64,000 nucleotides of DNA from Coptis chinensis (taxonomy: Eukaryota; Streptophyta; Magnoliopsida; Ranunculales; Ranunculaceae): assembly GCA_015680905.1 (NCBI GenBank), contig CM027383.1, positions 84,787,001-84,851,000 of the forward strand, read 5' to 3'. How positions within the stretch are numbered: position 1 is the stretch's first letter; each line of letters starts with the position of its first letter. The translations under genes were made by a program, and so were the position numbers. Below, one piece after another: positions 1 through 11,339 of this stretch. A model generated the notes under the pieces. The model ran no database searches, was not told where the DNA came from, and saw nothing but the letters and a program-made list of their open reading frames with translations.

Positions 1-1290
1 TCATATATCACATGCGTTGATTATGTTAAATATCTTCGTTTGAAAATATTGTAAGTCATTTCAGTGTTGTTGTATCTGTTTCGGTAAACTATGTATGAAA
101 GGTACTGCTACCATGACTTAAATATCCTTAGAAGGTTGAGTTCGACATTCTTGACACTTATTAGTTTTGAGTGCGTGGACTTTTTTAAATGAGTAGTACT
201 AACAATTCATGTACTATTTGACCTTTGGCCATGTAAGTGTGTGCTCATCAGCCTCCTTGACAATGGCTTTGACAACTGTATTAAAAGTTTTTGTATTAGG
301 CGCATTGGTCACCTTGTACTGCCTTTGAAATAAACATATCTAAACCATGTTATCTGTCGTATAATGTTCGGTCCTTCCTAATTTTGGGTTGTAACTATTT
401 CACTAACATTATAACATGAGCATTGGGAGAATATGTATGGACTATTGAAACATTATTTTCCTGTTTGTTTTGTAATGAGAGTGGATTACGTAGTAAGAAG
501 ATATAACTAGGGGAGTTATTATTGTGAACATAGATTATAGAATTTGTAATGCTATGATTGAGTTGGAATTCATATTGAATTAGTGGTCTGTACTGCTTCT
601 TTTATGATGCTAGCTTACTTAAGTACCATTACTACATACAATTCAATACATCTAATTTGTATTCCTTTTTTTTTTTTTTTTCAGGTGTTGTGAAAGTCAT
701 GCCAGTGACCAGTGAGTAGAAATACATGTAAGAAATTGGGTTTTGTGTTTGTGTTGGGGGGTTTTGTATTACTGTTGTACTTAGCTTTTATACTTGGTAT
801 ACGTTGCTAGTAGGTAACTTATGGTAATGCAATATGTAATGTGTTTGTTTTATACTAGAATAAGGGTTTTGTAATGGCTATATAATATGCTACATTGTTG
901 AGAGTGAATTTTGGATGACTGCATTCATGGGTATTCATGTCTCACTCATGGCCAGAAGAGAAAGCTCTTTAGTGGATTCATTGCGACCATTTTTCTCCAT
1001 TGTTGTGTATGTTGAACCTCTAAATGTTTAATTTGTAAATTGAGATTTGGATTAGTGGCTCTATGTTTAAAATGTTTAATAAAGTTGGTGTTCCTTGTTA
1101 TTTATTATATATGTTTTTTGGATAAAGGTGTTCCTTGTTATTTACTTGTTAGTTTGACTTGTGGAATGTGATATATATAAATGTAAGTTGGAATAATCAG
1201 ATTTGCTAGGGATATATGGGCAAGATGGAAATTGGTGGAGGGAGGGAGGGGGACATTTTGTCCCCAAATAATTTTTTTTTTCATTGTACT
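1..1290. other. AT-rich non-coding stretch
   Basis: I see no coding exon here. The stretch is AT-rich with poly-T tracts (about 664-682) and a near-duplicate of the phrase GGTGTTCCTTGTTATTTA at about 1089 and 1127. Because a CACTA right end follows at 1554 and no CACTA left end is visible, this DNA may be the interior of that element, with its left end outside the window. That is inference only. Confidence 0.35.
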
Positions 1291-1296
1291 GTAGTT

Positions 1297-1554
1297 TAGT
1301 AACGGATATACCGTTACACAAATTGTTACCAATAAGCGCGCCAAACTTTACTAATGCTAATATCCGTTACAAATGAACAATTCCAACAGACAGCTAAAAG
1401 TGATATATTCGTTACAAAATATATACTAACGGATATATTAGTTACTAAAATTTTGCCTAAGTGCCTATAACGCCCCAGAGCTAATGGATATATCCGTTAG
1501 TAAAAATATAAGTAAGACTCATAACCGTTGCTAATCGCCTTTTCTGGTGTAGTA
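1297..1554. mobile_element. Right terminus of a CACTA (EnSpm) transposon
   Basis: The segment closes with TTTCTGGTGTAGT, the reverse complement of the classical CACTA end ACTACACCAGAAA; the last base reads A instead of G, so the end is slightly decayed. It is filled with subterminal repeats on both strands of the type AACGGATATA / TATCCGTTA, at about 1310, 1363, 1408, 1429, 1476 and 1490. Short subterminal repeats of this kind are the transposase-binding sites of CACTA elements. The left end and the 3-bp TSD cannot be checked because the other end is not in the window. It abuts the 3' side of the MULE gene that follows, so the CACTA probably inserted next to or into that MULE. Confidence 0.7.
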
Positions 1555-1559
1555 TATAT

Positions 1560-1770
1560 ATAGCACTACAACCATAGCATTACAACACAATTACTGACAG
1601 CACTGCAACCATAGCACTACAACCATAACCAAACACCAATACGACAACAATACACCAAACACCAATGCATAGCATTGCAACCATAGCACTACAACACAAT
1701 TACTGACAGCATAACCAAACACCAATACCCTAACCAATATGACAATAACCAACTGTCTAACAAACAAAAC
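1560..1770. repeat. Degenerate tandem repeat around GCACTACAACCATA
   Basis: A short motif (GCACTACAACCATA and variants such as GCATTGCAACCATA) recurs together with AACCAAACACCAATA and AACACAATTACTGACAGC. It lies downstream (3') of the minus-strand MULE transposase, in what would be its 3'UTR. No function is apparent. Confidence 0.5.
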
Positions 1771-2379
1771 AACATATTTCCAAAATATTTCCAAAATACC
1801 AAGCATAATATTAGGTCATTCTTGTTGTGAAGCTGGCTGTGAAACACCTCCAGTGCAAGATGCTTGACTTGATATATTAATCAAGGAAGCTTCTTTCCTT
1901 CTTCTCTTTGGTGGAGGCATGGGTGTTGTGACAGTTGTAGTCTGTGACTGAGTTGGTGGTTGAGTTTGTCCATCACCATAAGATGATTCAGTTTGGTTTT
2001 CTGCATTTGCCCTACCTCTTCCTCTTCCCCTGCCACCCCTATTGCCCCTTCCTCTACCCCTCACAGGTACATCACCTTCATTGCTTGTGCTAGATTCAAT
2101 CACTTGACCACTGACTCTTCCTCTTCCCCTTCCCCTAGTGCCCCTTCCTCTCATAGCCACAACACCCTCAACACTTTCATTGACTTGATTAGTTTCATTG
2201 CTTCTCACAGCTTGAGTAGCCTCCTCAGTACCTTCAGGAACTTGATTAGTTTGACTGCCTTGTGCTCCTCTTCCTCTGCCCCTAGTGCCCCTTCCTCTGC
2301 CTCTTACAGGTTCAGTACCTTCAGGAACTTGTAACCCAGTTGCAGGGTTAAGTGGTCTAGTCAGGTATGGGTTTAGAAG

Positions 2380-2595
2380 TGATCTAGTTCTAGGTCTCCC
2401 ACCTCTTCCCCTTGGTTTTGAAGGTGGATTTGAACCCACCTCACCACCTTGGCACCCCCTTACATTATGCCCAATCACTCCACACCTTGATCTAGTTCTA
2501 GGTCTCCCACCTCTTCCCCTTGGTTTTGAAGGTGGATTTGAACCCACCTCACCACCTTGGCACCCCCTTACATTATGCCCAATCACTCCACACCT
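2380..2595 (-). repeat. Tandem 108-bp duplication of the zinc-knuckle segment
   Basis: Two adjacent, nearly identical 108-bp units in the transposase C-terminus each encode 36 residues beginning RCGVIGHNVRGC and ending GRPRTRS. The first knuckle is complete (C-x2-C-x4-H-x4-C). In the second the first Cys is replaced by Arg (RSRCGVIGH), because the duplication junction fell inside the motif. The near-identity of the two units suggests a recent event compared with the decay of the rest of the gene. Confidence 0.85.
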
Positions 2596-2718
2596 TGAAC
2601 ACCTAGTTGAGTTCACATTTTCATCATCAGCTCTCCTTCTGTTGACTCTAGGCCTCCATGGTTGTCTTTGTCTCAGTGGGGGGTAAGTATACTCAGCTGG
2701 TTTAGGCTATAAGTAAGT

Positions 2719-2888
2719 AACCAACAACAAGTAAGTATAAAACCAGCAACAAGTAAGTACAACAAATAAGCATCTATAATAAGCATATATAACCAACAAC
2801 AAGTAAGTATAAAACCAGCAACAAGTAAGTACAACAAATAAGCATCTATAATAAGCATATATAACCAACAACAAGTAAGTATAAAACA
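2719..2888. repeat. 72-bp tandem repeat, about 2.4 copies
   Basis: Two full units (2719-2790 and 2791-2862) plus a partial third begin AACCAACAACAAGTAAGTAT and contain AAGCATCTATAATAAGCATA. They lie in a probable intron of the MULE transposase, between the segment encoding TAKAYKAACSGH and the zinc-knuckle exon. The units are almost identical, which indicates recent expansion. Confidence 0.9.
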
Positions 2889-5800
2889 AGGGTAAACAAT
2901 TAGCCATAAACTAACCAACTCCCACTCATCCTCATGCAAGTAAGGTGTGATATGACCACTACATGCAGCTTTGTAAGCTTTGGCAGTCAAGTAAGGGCTA
3001 CAGTACCTTCAAACAACAACAAATAAAATAATATGTAAATCAGTAAAAATGAGAAGAACATATTTAATAATTTTAAAAACAAAACAGAACTACTTACTCA
3101 ACATATTGAAACCTCCTTGGTTTTAACACAGCCACAACATGAATGCAAGGGATCCCTGTAACTTGTCATTCATTGCACTCACATGTCCTGTTCACCAAAC
3201 TAATAACCCACCACTTTCCATAAGTATTTCTCACAAGAAAATTGTTGTCATCTGCTGGAGCAACACTGAATTCCCTAATTGAATTATTCCTTTTGCGGGT
3301 TATCTCCATCCTTAACCCTAGGCACCAACTCATCATCAGTCCAATCTTTACTTTTCTACTTCCTATCATACAACAACTTCATCTGTAAAATCATAATACA
3401 TGACACCATCTTCACAATTGGTTTATCCCTAGCTTCCAATATGAAACTATTCCATGCTTCAGTAAAATTGTTAGAAAGATGGTCTGATTTGGTTGTGTGA
3501 TCAAAATGTGATCTTGCCCAAAGAGTAATGTCTTCATTTAACAAATACTGCTTTGCATTCTCCTCTTTCTTCCCAAGCACATCCATGAGTTTCACAAATT
3601 CTATTGGGGAGAAAGTCTTTGCAGCATTCCAAGCCCCTCCATCTGGTCTTCATGTTCTTTACCATGTGCCTGAAGCAAAATCTGTGATTGCAGTTGGGGA
3701 AATAGTTTCCAATAGCATTCACTAAACCTTTCTGCTATCAGATATAATGGTTAGCTTCTCAGGGTGATTAAGGAGATGTGGTACCATAATATCTAAAAAA
3801 GTGTTCCAGGTCTCAGTGTTCTCTACAACACAGACATAAAATGCAAGGGGAAACATCCTATTATTACCATCTAAAGAAATGATTGAGAGGGAAACTCTCC
3901 CATGCTTCCCCTTCATAAAACATCCATCAAGTCCAAGAAGAGGTCTGCACCCTTTGATGAAACCATCTATGTTAGCTTTGAAAGATACACAACAACCTGT
4001 GAAACTCATATAACTTACATCCTTACTACATCTAGCAATACTACTAGGATTAGAAATCAGCAGTTGCCTACACATCTCAGCCACTTTAGCATATGACAAA
4101 TCATAGTTTCCATGTATCCTCTCCATGACTAGGTTCCTAGCATTCCAAGCTTGTCAGTACTTAATTCTAACTTGGAACCTATACATGACTACTTTTTTTT
4201 TATATCAGTAGGCTTAAAAGTTTTGAAATGTAACCTCATGTCCTTTTCAACTTGTTCTGCAATCCATGTAGCATTAGTCATTGAATTTCTATCTTCTGCA
4301 TTAGCCTCACATGTATGCTCATTGTTAAGCTTTCTAAGCTTCATGGTATGTTTATTTGTCATTACCCTGATGTAACACCTCCAATGACAAGGCTCATTGC
4401 CCTTGTTCTTACAAATACCTTCTATCTTTTCACTGACATTCCTCTTAAACCATATTACAAACTTATTCTTAATAGCATACAATCTTACATACTTTCTATA
4501 TTCATATCTATCACTCCACCTCTGCCCAACATAAAGCTTTAACCCTGTTTTCTCACCAGTCACACCTTCATCAGTTGGTATCTGAAATGTGTTATGTATC
4601 ACACTGTCTACAAGATCCTCATCTACATCAACTTGGTTCTGAGCGTTCCTAGTTTGATGCACCTTAGTCTCATCTACAAAACCCCCAACAGTTTCATCAC
4701 TATCAGACTCACCCTCAATAGGCACATAATCCTTATCTGATGAAGTATCACTATGATATCTCTTTTCTGCATCAATTTGATCAAAATTGATCTCTACCCT
4801 CACAGGGCCATCTATAAATGAATGTAAACAAATCAAAAAAAAAAAAAAAAAAAAAATTGGAAACACAAATACATGTTTCAACTCCATATGTAAATCAGTA
4901 AACATTTCAAACTTTTTGAAGCATTGACATTAGCTGCAACATCCTCTGCAATATTGTAATCATTGAAGACAAAGTTTAGAAATCAAATGTAACAAAAATG
5001 ACTTACAAAAATAGTAGTGTGAGAAGAAAAATACCTTCAGTCTGAATAGCTAGTCTTTCCCTTTTGGGTGGTCAAACTAGCAGATCCCCTTTTACTCTTA
5101 TTTATTGATGGTCTTTCAAGAGAGTGGTCCCCTTGGTCCCATCCATTTGGTTCATGCCCCCTAATCCCACTACCCTTCTCAATATTATATTCCAACAATT
5201 TGTGTTCCATTTGGAACTTGTCTTTTGTCAAGTTGTCCAGCTTGTCATATACTTCAATATCAGGCCACTCAGCTAAGTCAAACACCTTCCCCACCTTATA
5301 TTTTCTTCTACCAATATATCCTCCAAACTCATGCACACTGTCATCATCACTATAACGACAGCCATCACCTGAATCTCTACCCTCACTATCATAACCTCGA
5401 TTATAGTACCCCACCACCACCACTAAAATATCCACCTTCACTGTCAATGTCCTCATCACTATCATCCTCATCATTACTCATCACAACTGTTTCAGTAATC
5501 TTCAAATACGAGTGTATCCTTCGTTATCATTTACAGCATGAGACCACATATACAACAAGTCTGCATCTGAAGTAATAACTATAACATCATGACCTTCAAT
5601 CCAACTGACTTCAATCACAGGAATAGGAGGGCACATAATTTTCTTTGTCACCCAAGAAACCAATCCCAACAAGGTTATTTCTTCAGCCTCCAAAACACTC
5701 AGTATCCACAATATCCCCTCCCTTGTAATGTAACACTTCAACATTGTGCCTCCTCTTAGTTACTTTAAAACTCCCACCATAATTAAATCTAAAAGTTCTA

Positions 5801-5998
5801 TCATCGTACACAACCATTTTTCTCCTGCAGACAAACAAGGAAACAATATGCACAAAAAAGTAACATTTTTTAGTGGAATGATGTACAAATGGTGAGATCA
5901 AGGTGATAGTACAAATATTATTAACAAATACAGCAATGTTAAGAACTAGGTTACAAACAAAACTTCAAATGCTTAACTAAAAGTTCAACAATGTACCT

Positions 5999-6150
5999 CA
6001 AGTGTTGCACAAACAGCTAGATCGTGTATCAATTACTAGGGTTTCTTAATTAGGATTGCAATTATGAGAACAAGTGTTGTACAAACAGCTAGATCTGTGT
6101 CCACAATAGTAGCAGTTATGAAAACTAGAGTTTCTTAATTAGGGTTGTAA
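5999..6150. repeat. 72-bp direct repeat upstream of the MULE transposase
   Basis: Two copies start CAAGTGTTG(C/T)ACAAACAGCT at 5999 and 6071. Each also carries GGTTTCTTAATTAGG-like sequence. They lie just upstream of the transposase start on the minus strand, where promoter or 5'UTR sequence is expected. The copies have diverged moderately. Confidence 0.7.
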
Positions 6151-6492
6151 TAATTTGGGGGGTTTTATACTATTAAGAGATTGGGGGGGAAATATAATGA
6201 TTTCCCGCTGTTACAAAGGTTAAATATGGTTTTTCACGATAAAGTCAACAATTGTCAAAGTCAAAAGGGATAAAATAGATATTTCAATTGACTGCCAACG
6301 ACAGACAGATGCCAACGGCTATTTTTTGCAATAATTTGTGTTTACCCCCAAGGGTATTTTAAGCAATAGAGCAATTATGAATGATTTCTGAACAAGGCCA
6401 GGACAGAGTGGGAGGACTTTTGTGATAATTCAAAATTTGGGGGGTAAACACAAAAGCATGCCATAAAATGGGGGGTTTTCACGTATAAACCC

Positions 6493-7199
6493 TTAGAATT
6501 AAGTCGAACTAGCCAAAAAAGGAACTCAGGACTTCTCCTTGGCATATGGCTGATGACATTATTTTACTGCTAGTATCTTTATATTGTTTCTTAGAATGCT
6601 GAATCCAAACTCCAAAGTCTATGATGCCCCAAAAAGTACACAGCTAACCAGAGTGTGAGACAGTAGACCATTAGAGGACATGGATATGGAGACCGCTGTT
6701 ACCTCTTTAACTTTTTGTGTGTACGTGTGTTTATTAAAAAATTTCTAATGTTTTCACCTTTTCGACAGCCGCAAGAATTATACTTTTTCAGAGTTCAGAC
6801 ACTGAATTTGAAATCTAGTTCAGTAGAACATAGGATTACAGGGTCAGAATACTGTTAACATAGTAATGAATCTTGTATGCGTTATGGTTGTTGATCCAAT
6901 CATCCAACCATTTAAAACCCTGTATATCATCGGTTCACTTGGCTCTCTCTCTCTCTCTCTGAAGTTCACATTTCTTCTCTTTCTGGTCCATGAAAGAGTT
7001 TCTGAAGCATTTGATCTTCATTAGGACTTGTTATAACACCAAAGATGAGGTCTCGTCCTTTTGTTTTGTGCACTGTTTCATATACACGAGGATATGTTTC
7101 CAACCTGTCACTCTTTCTGATGTGTGTCGGTCTCGTATAGTCGTATTGGGTTGGCACAGGAGCAATAGCAGAAATAATTTATTTGGGTTAGTAATAGTC
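6493..7199. other. Unassigned DNA between two transposons
   Basis: The stretch contains a (CT)n microsatellite at about 6943-6961. A 63-codon minus-strand open frame at 6966-7157 is not a recognised protein. No promoter or splice pattern supports a gene. This may be old host intergenic DNA lying between the MULE end and the TIR element that starts at 7203. Confidence 0.3.
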
Positions 7200-7565
7200 T
7201 AAGGGCCTGCTTGATAAGTTTTCCTGCATGCTGGGCAAATATGGAAGAGGGAAAATATTTTCCCACTTAAAAATTTGCCGGCAAATTACCAGCAGGAAAA
7301 TAGAGTTTTGTCGCTGCTTGTTTCATCAACCGGTAAATGTTGGCAAATGTCATTAGCCAAGTTTGGCAGTGCTTGATAACACAAAAAATTTGCCATCAGC
7401 AAATTCGACAAATAATTTTTTGGCTGAAGTTTTACCATGCAAGTAATAAAAGGAGATTTCTTGTCATTTTTCTACTTGTTCGCTAGTCCAACAAATGAGC
7501 GCGTACAAATATTGTTCAGCCACATACACATACACATACACCACCACTCTCCATAAAAGTTTAGA

Positions 7566-7906
7566 ACAACAGATGCTTGTGTTTGGGGAGCTTTGCTAAG
7601 TTCCTACAGAGTTCATGGTAACGTGAGTCTCGGGGAAGTTGCTGCTAACCAACTCCTTGAGTTAGAGCCTAATAATGCTGGAAACTACGCTCTTCTTTCC
7701 AATATTTATGCTGCGAATGGAATGTGGAAGGAAGTAAATAGAGTGAGGGGTGTGATGGAAATCTTGGGCTTGAGAAAGAACCCTGGTTGCAGTTGGATTG
7801 AGGTGAAGAACAAGGTTCACACACTTTTAGCTGGGGATAGATCACATCCAAATACGGCCCAAATAATCGAAAAACTGGAAAGATATTCATCAAAGACATT
7901 ACTATA
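7566..7906 (+). pseudogene. PPR protein C-terminal (E/E+ domain) fragment captured in a transposon
   Basis: About 113 codons read without a stop, from TDACVWGALLSSYRVHGN through LLELEPNNAGNYALLSNIYA and NPGCSWIEVKNKVHTLLAGD to a TAG at 7905-7907. This is the E and E+ region that ends PLS-class pentatricopeptide repeat proteins, which act in organelle RNA editing and processing. The repeat array that should precede it (several hundred residues) and any DYW domain are missing, and no start codon in a suitable context is present. The fragment lies inside a TIR element, so transposon capture explains its position better than a truncated resident gene. The open frame suggests capture was not very old or that the fragment is short enough to have escaped stops by chance. 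Confidence 0.9.
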
Positions 7907-9224
7907 GCAGAGTTGGCTATGGGTGCAGATATTAATTATCTATCTTCTTAATCTGTAACAAGTTTTAGGGACGTCCCAGGTTGTAGAATTTTGTATGAAC
8001 GTGAAACCAGTTCTCTAATCGTGGTAGTATATAAGACGCAAGCTACTGTGTGTATCTAGGTTAATACACTCTACACTGATTCTAGTTATTTATTTGGGAG
8101 GTTTCTTAGGAATTGGGTTGTTGCTAATTCTAGTCATTGTTTCTCAAATTATTTTTTGTGCAAGAAAGGCCATCATAGGCAAGGTAAGTTTTCACTAATG
8201 ACACCTAGAAATGGCATTGGCTTGGTTTTAGGGCTATTTTCTCTCAGCATTATGAGAAACTTAACATATCCTGGAGATATCGCGTTGAAAATAAGCATAA
8301 AGACGATGAACGAGGGCGATGATTTCGAAGTTGTTGCTCAAGCAAGTCTGAACATGGACATTGTCAAGTAGTCTGGATACATAGCTATTGACTTTTGCAT
8401 GTAGGATCTTGTTTTGCCAATGCTTAATGAAACAAAAGCTTTCTGGGATTGATATATTCACGAGCTGGGGTTACATGCTTTTGTTTCTAAAAATTACAGA
8501 CATGCATCCACTTGTTGCTGCGACTCTGCTACTCTTACAAAAGAAATCAGCTCCTCGGCAAGACACGATCAAATGATTGTGGATGCCAAGCTTCCATCCA
8601 AATTTCTGATATGCAAAAAGTCCAAAGTTGGTTTTGGACTTCTGATCAATTGCCATATCGAACTACTAATCGAGTCCAAAGTCCAAACATGCCATCCACG
8701 ATGATGAAGCCAGATCATGAACTCGAACTCGAACTCGAATATATTAATTTTGGTCTATCTTTTTCAGAACAAACTTTCCTTAACCAAGAGGAGTGTGCTC
8801 TCTCCACACAATACAATCACCGCCATCCAATGGTTTAACAGAACTGGAACTCTAAACATCAAAAGTGAAAAGAAATTGGGAACTCTCAAGTTACTCGTAG
8901 AAATTATAGTGTTTTATTGGTTTTATGCCCAACTTATTTTATATACCCCTCACAACACGCAAGAAGCAGCAAAGAATGGCATGTAGCGGCCAGCGGTGGT
9001 CGCAGAACAATGCAAGAAGGAAGGAAACTACAAGTCTGGAAGGTACCATATGAAGGAAGTATATTGAGATTATGACCTCCTATTAAGTATGAGGTCATTA
9101 GCTCGTCCATCCAATGGTTTGCTTGATCATCTCTTCTTTTGTCTCATCTCATCTCTGCATTTAAAGAGAAATTATGGTGTGTTCGTGTAACATCCAGCTA
9201 TTTGATCACATAACTATGTAGTTA

Positions 9225-9533
9225 AACACTCACACACACACACACACCTCCTGAACACAGACCACTCACCTACCTGAACACAGCCTGCACTCACCTACAC
9301 AAAGCACTCACACACAGACCATTAACTTTAACACACACACACACCACCTGAACAGACACACACACACACCACAGACCTGAAACACAGCCTTCACTCACCT
9401 ACACAGAGCACTCACACAACCTGCACTCACCACCACAGTCCACAAACACTCACATAGCCTGCACACACACACAAAAAGCACTCGCACACAAACCTGAAAC
9501 ACAGCTTTCACACACACACACACACACACACAT
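9225..9533. repeat. CA-rich compound minisatellite
   Basis: (CA)n runs alternate with ACCTGAACACAG / CTGCACTCACCTACAC phrases, for example near 9247-9260, 9285-9300, 9350-9370, 9390-9405 and 9505-9530. The array sits inside the 7203-10404 element. Replication slippage from an initial (CA)n tract is the likely origin. Confidence 0.85.
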
Positions 9534-10407
9534 ATAATAATTGAATTTAAACATTAAAACAAAAACACATGTATAACAATAATTCTATTAAATAACTTCA
9601 CAAAATAGGACGGATAAAATACCAAGTTCTAATATCCCAAAGCCACATGCATTCATACATATTGACACATGCATTCATACAAAATTCTTTTTGTGCCTTG
9701 TTATTCTTTTTCTGGTATGACACATTGACACCCCAAGAGACCAAGATTACCCACTAGTAGAAGAATACTATTCGCCTATGCACCAAGATGGCAACCAACC
9801 AAATCTCAAATATTAATCAAACTTCGAAGTTGGTATTGCAACATTATTGGAAAAGTTGCACAATAATAAGTATCAGAAATTTAGATAAACAAAAAGAAAA
9901 GAAAACGGAACAATAGCAAATCCATACTTGAAACTGGAGAATAGATCTCAAAAAATCAATCTAGCTCATTTATCACACATACAACACGAAACTGGACTTG
10001 TAGCTAAAAATTGGATCAATAGCAAACCATGGATATCGATGGTTTTGTGCTTGTAGATCGAAGTTTTCAATCAAGAATGAAAATACATCCGCAGAAGATC
10101 ACCATTAAAAATTGAGAGAGGGGAGTGAGAACTCACCTTGAGAGAGAGTGTGTGTGAGAGATAGCGATTGTGATTTGCCAGCAAGCGAGAAAATTTTGGT
10201 CGATTTCCTCTGGCAAAATAAATCCAGCCCCGACTTGGATATTTTTTTCCTGTGTGGAGTGGGAAAAAATGGTCACGTGAGGGTTTTGCCGGCAAATTGG
10301 TTTTAGTTTTGCCAGACCCATATATCGCAACAAGCAGCGGCAAAAATGTATTTAAGTGGGAAAATATCGATTTGCCATGGGAAAATGGGTTATCAAGCAG
10401 GCCCTAA

Positions 10408-10970
10408 TAGATATCTTCCCTTATCTCTTGTAGTTGCACACTTGGTAACCTCGGCATTCTATATAGGCGAGATATAAGTGTATACTCCTCAATTTTGATG
10501 GTATTGGAATAAACTATAATGAGAGATAAATACGAGAGATTGGAAATTTCAAAAATTATGTAAATATAGTCAGACTTGAAAGATAAATGACTCTAAATTT
10601 GTTTTGAACTTTAGAAGTATATAAACAGATAAGTCAAGGTTATGGGTTAGAGGACGAATTAACTGATTTACGAAAAAATGTACTCTTAAGGTACCTTGAA
10701 ACTGACTAGTAAGATGGTCACTTGTTATTTTGTTTTTTTATTTTTTCAAAAAAAATGAAATGTTAGGTTTTAGAATAAGTGGTCTGAAACCTCGGTGGTT
10801 TTAGAAACAGCTTTTGTCATGTGATGATTGTTCCAGGCTGTCTTTGGCAAAGTCTATCAACCTTCCCCATTTTATTTTATTTTATTTTGCTCTGTTAGCG
10901 AAATTTTGTATTGACTGTAGTATGTTGTAATCACTCAATTTTACTTAGTCATAGAGACCAAACAGAAAAA
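10408..10970. other. Unassigned AT-rich DNA
   Basis: I see no coding exon, terminal repeat or tandem array here. The stretch separates the TIR element from a LINE fragment. Confidence 0.3.
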
Positions 10971-10974
10971 GGAC

Positions 10975-11330
10975 CTACATACTTCGGAATCTAAAATAGA
11001 CCAAAAGGTGGTCCTCCACTTTATAGAGAAATGGAGGCCTACCAACAAAAGTTTCCATGACTCGTGGACCTAAAATGACACCATGGTTAGCCATACAATC
11101 AGCTGAAAAATTGACTTCTCTCCATGTTGAGGTGATGAAAACATGGCTGAGGTCTTCCATCGCTTGTTACTATCTACCCTTCATGCACCATGGTGCATCT
11201 TTATCCCAAAAGCTTGAACTGCGGATGTTGAATCAGATTCGACCCAAATTTTATCCCATTTTTGTCTTGAAGCCCACTCCATGGCCTCCACGATAGCCCA
11301 ACATTCAGCATAAAAGCTTGTTGTAGGTGT
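10975..11330 (-). pseudogene. LINE RNase H (RVT_3) fragment
   Basis: Read on the minus strand from about 11330: FYAECWAIVEAMEWASR, then WVESDSTSAVQAFG, a break, then HVFITSTWREVNFSADCMANHG. These are the three recognisable blocks of the RNase H-like domain that closes ORF2 of plant L1-type LINEs (AE..A, ESDS, and H-x-REVN-x-AD-x-AN). A stop follows the second block near 11180. The reverse transcriptase and endonuclease are absent, as expected for a 5'-truncated copy. Confidence 0.8.
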
Positions 11331-11339
11331 GAGACCTTC

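Larger units (their letters stand above)
1816..5817 (-). pseudogene. mudrA-like MULE transposase, decayed
   Basis: This gene encoded the DDE transposase of a Mutator-like element. Reading 5' to 3' on the minus strand: an ATG at 5817 sits just after an acceptor-like CTGCAG; an N-terminal domain (5817-5502) is followed by an acidic serine/aspartate-rich linker (about 5474-5037 and 4830-4600). A MuDR DNA-binding domain follows (about 4535-4270, containing VGQRWSDRYEYRKYV and the zinc-ligand-like CHWRCYI...HTC). The MULE catalytic core spans about 4126-3534 and includes LLGLDGCFMKG (first Asp), TIISDS (second Asp) and HRFCFRHMVKNMK. A SWIM finger (CECNE...GIPCIHVVAVL) lies at about 3185-3125. The C-terminus (2616-1816) has CCHC knuckles and RGRG repeats. 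It is broken: a frameshift near 5700, shifts between core segments near 3720 and 3600, and a TGA in the SWIM motif where Trp is expected (about 3170). Introns are likely near 4830-5037 and 2690-2900. It belongs to the Mutator superfamily; I do not assign a named family. Confidence 0.85.
1560..6492 (-). mobile_element. MULE (Mutator-like element), transposase on the minus strand
   Basis: The element is defined by a mudrA-like transposase (1816-5817, minus). The probable outer end is at 6492: read on the minus strand it starts GGGTTTATACGTGAAAACC, runs into CCCCCC, and is followed by a G/C-block-rich terminal region to about 6150. This resembles long MULE terminal repeats. I could not find the matching terminal repeat on the low-coordinate side. 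It may have been lost, or it may lie beyond the window if the CACTA ending at 1554 inserted into this MULE. The 9-bp TSD therefore cannot be checked, and the extent given is approximate. Confidence 0.6.
7203..10404. mobile_element. Non-autonomous TIR element with captured PPR sequence (probably PIF/Harbinger)
   Basis: The ends are inverted copies of GGGCCTGCTTGATAA (7203-7217 and 10390-10404), flanked on both sides by TAA (7200-7202 and 10405-10407). Beyond the perfect TIR the ends share further inverted sequence, such as AATATTTTCCCACTTAAA and TTTGCCGGCAAATT. A TAA/TTA 3-bp TSD is the hallmark of PIF/Harbinger and its Tourist MITEs, so I favour that superfamily. A hAT-like origin is the alternative, but no 8-bp TSD is visible. 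There is no transposase inside, so the element is non-autonomous. The 3.2-kb interior contains the 3' end of a PPR gene (7566-7906) and a CA-rich array (9225-9533), which makes it a Pack-type gene-carrying element. Confidence 0.7.

Noticed and set aside
2285-2686. A 133-codon plus-strand open frame rich in Pro and Leu
   Set aside because: It is the antisense shadow of the RGRG / zinc-knuckle repeat of the minus-strand transposase; low-complexity coding repeats often leave the opposite strand open.
8156-8371. A possible second captured exon (KISIKTMNEGDDFEVV) downstream of the PPR fragment
   Set aside because: Two frames look equally coding-like, no family is recognised, and splice signals are weak; it may be PPR 3'UTR.
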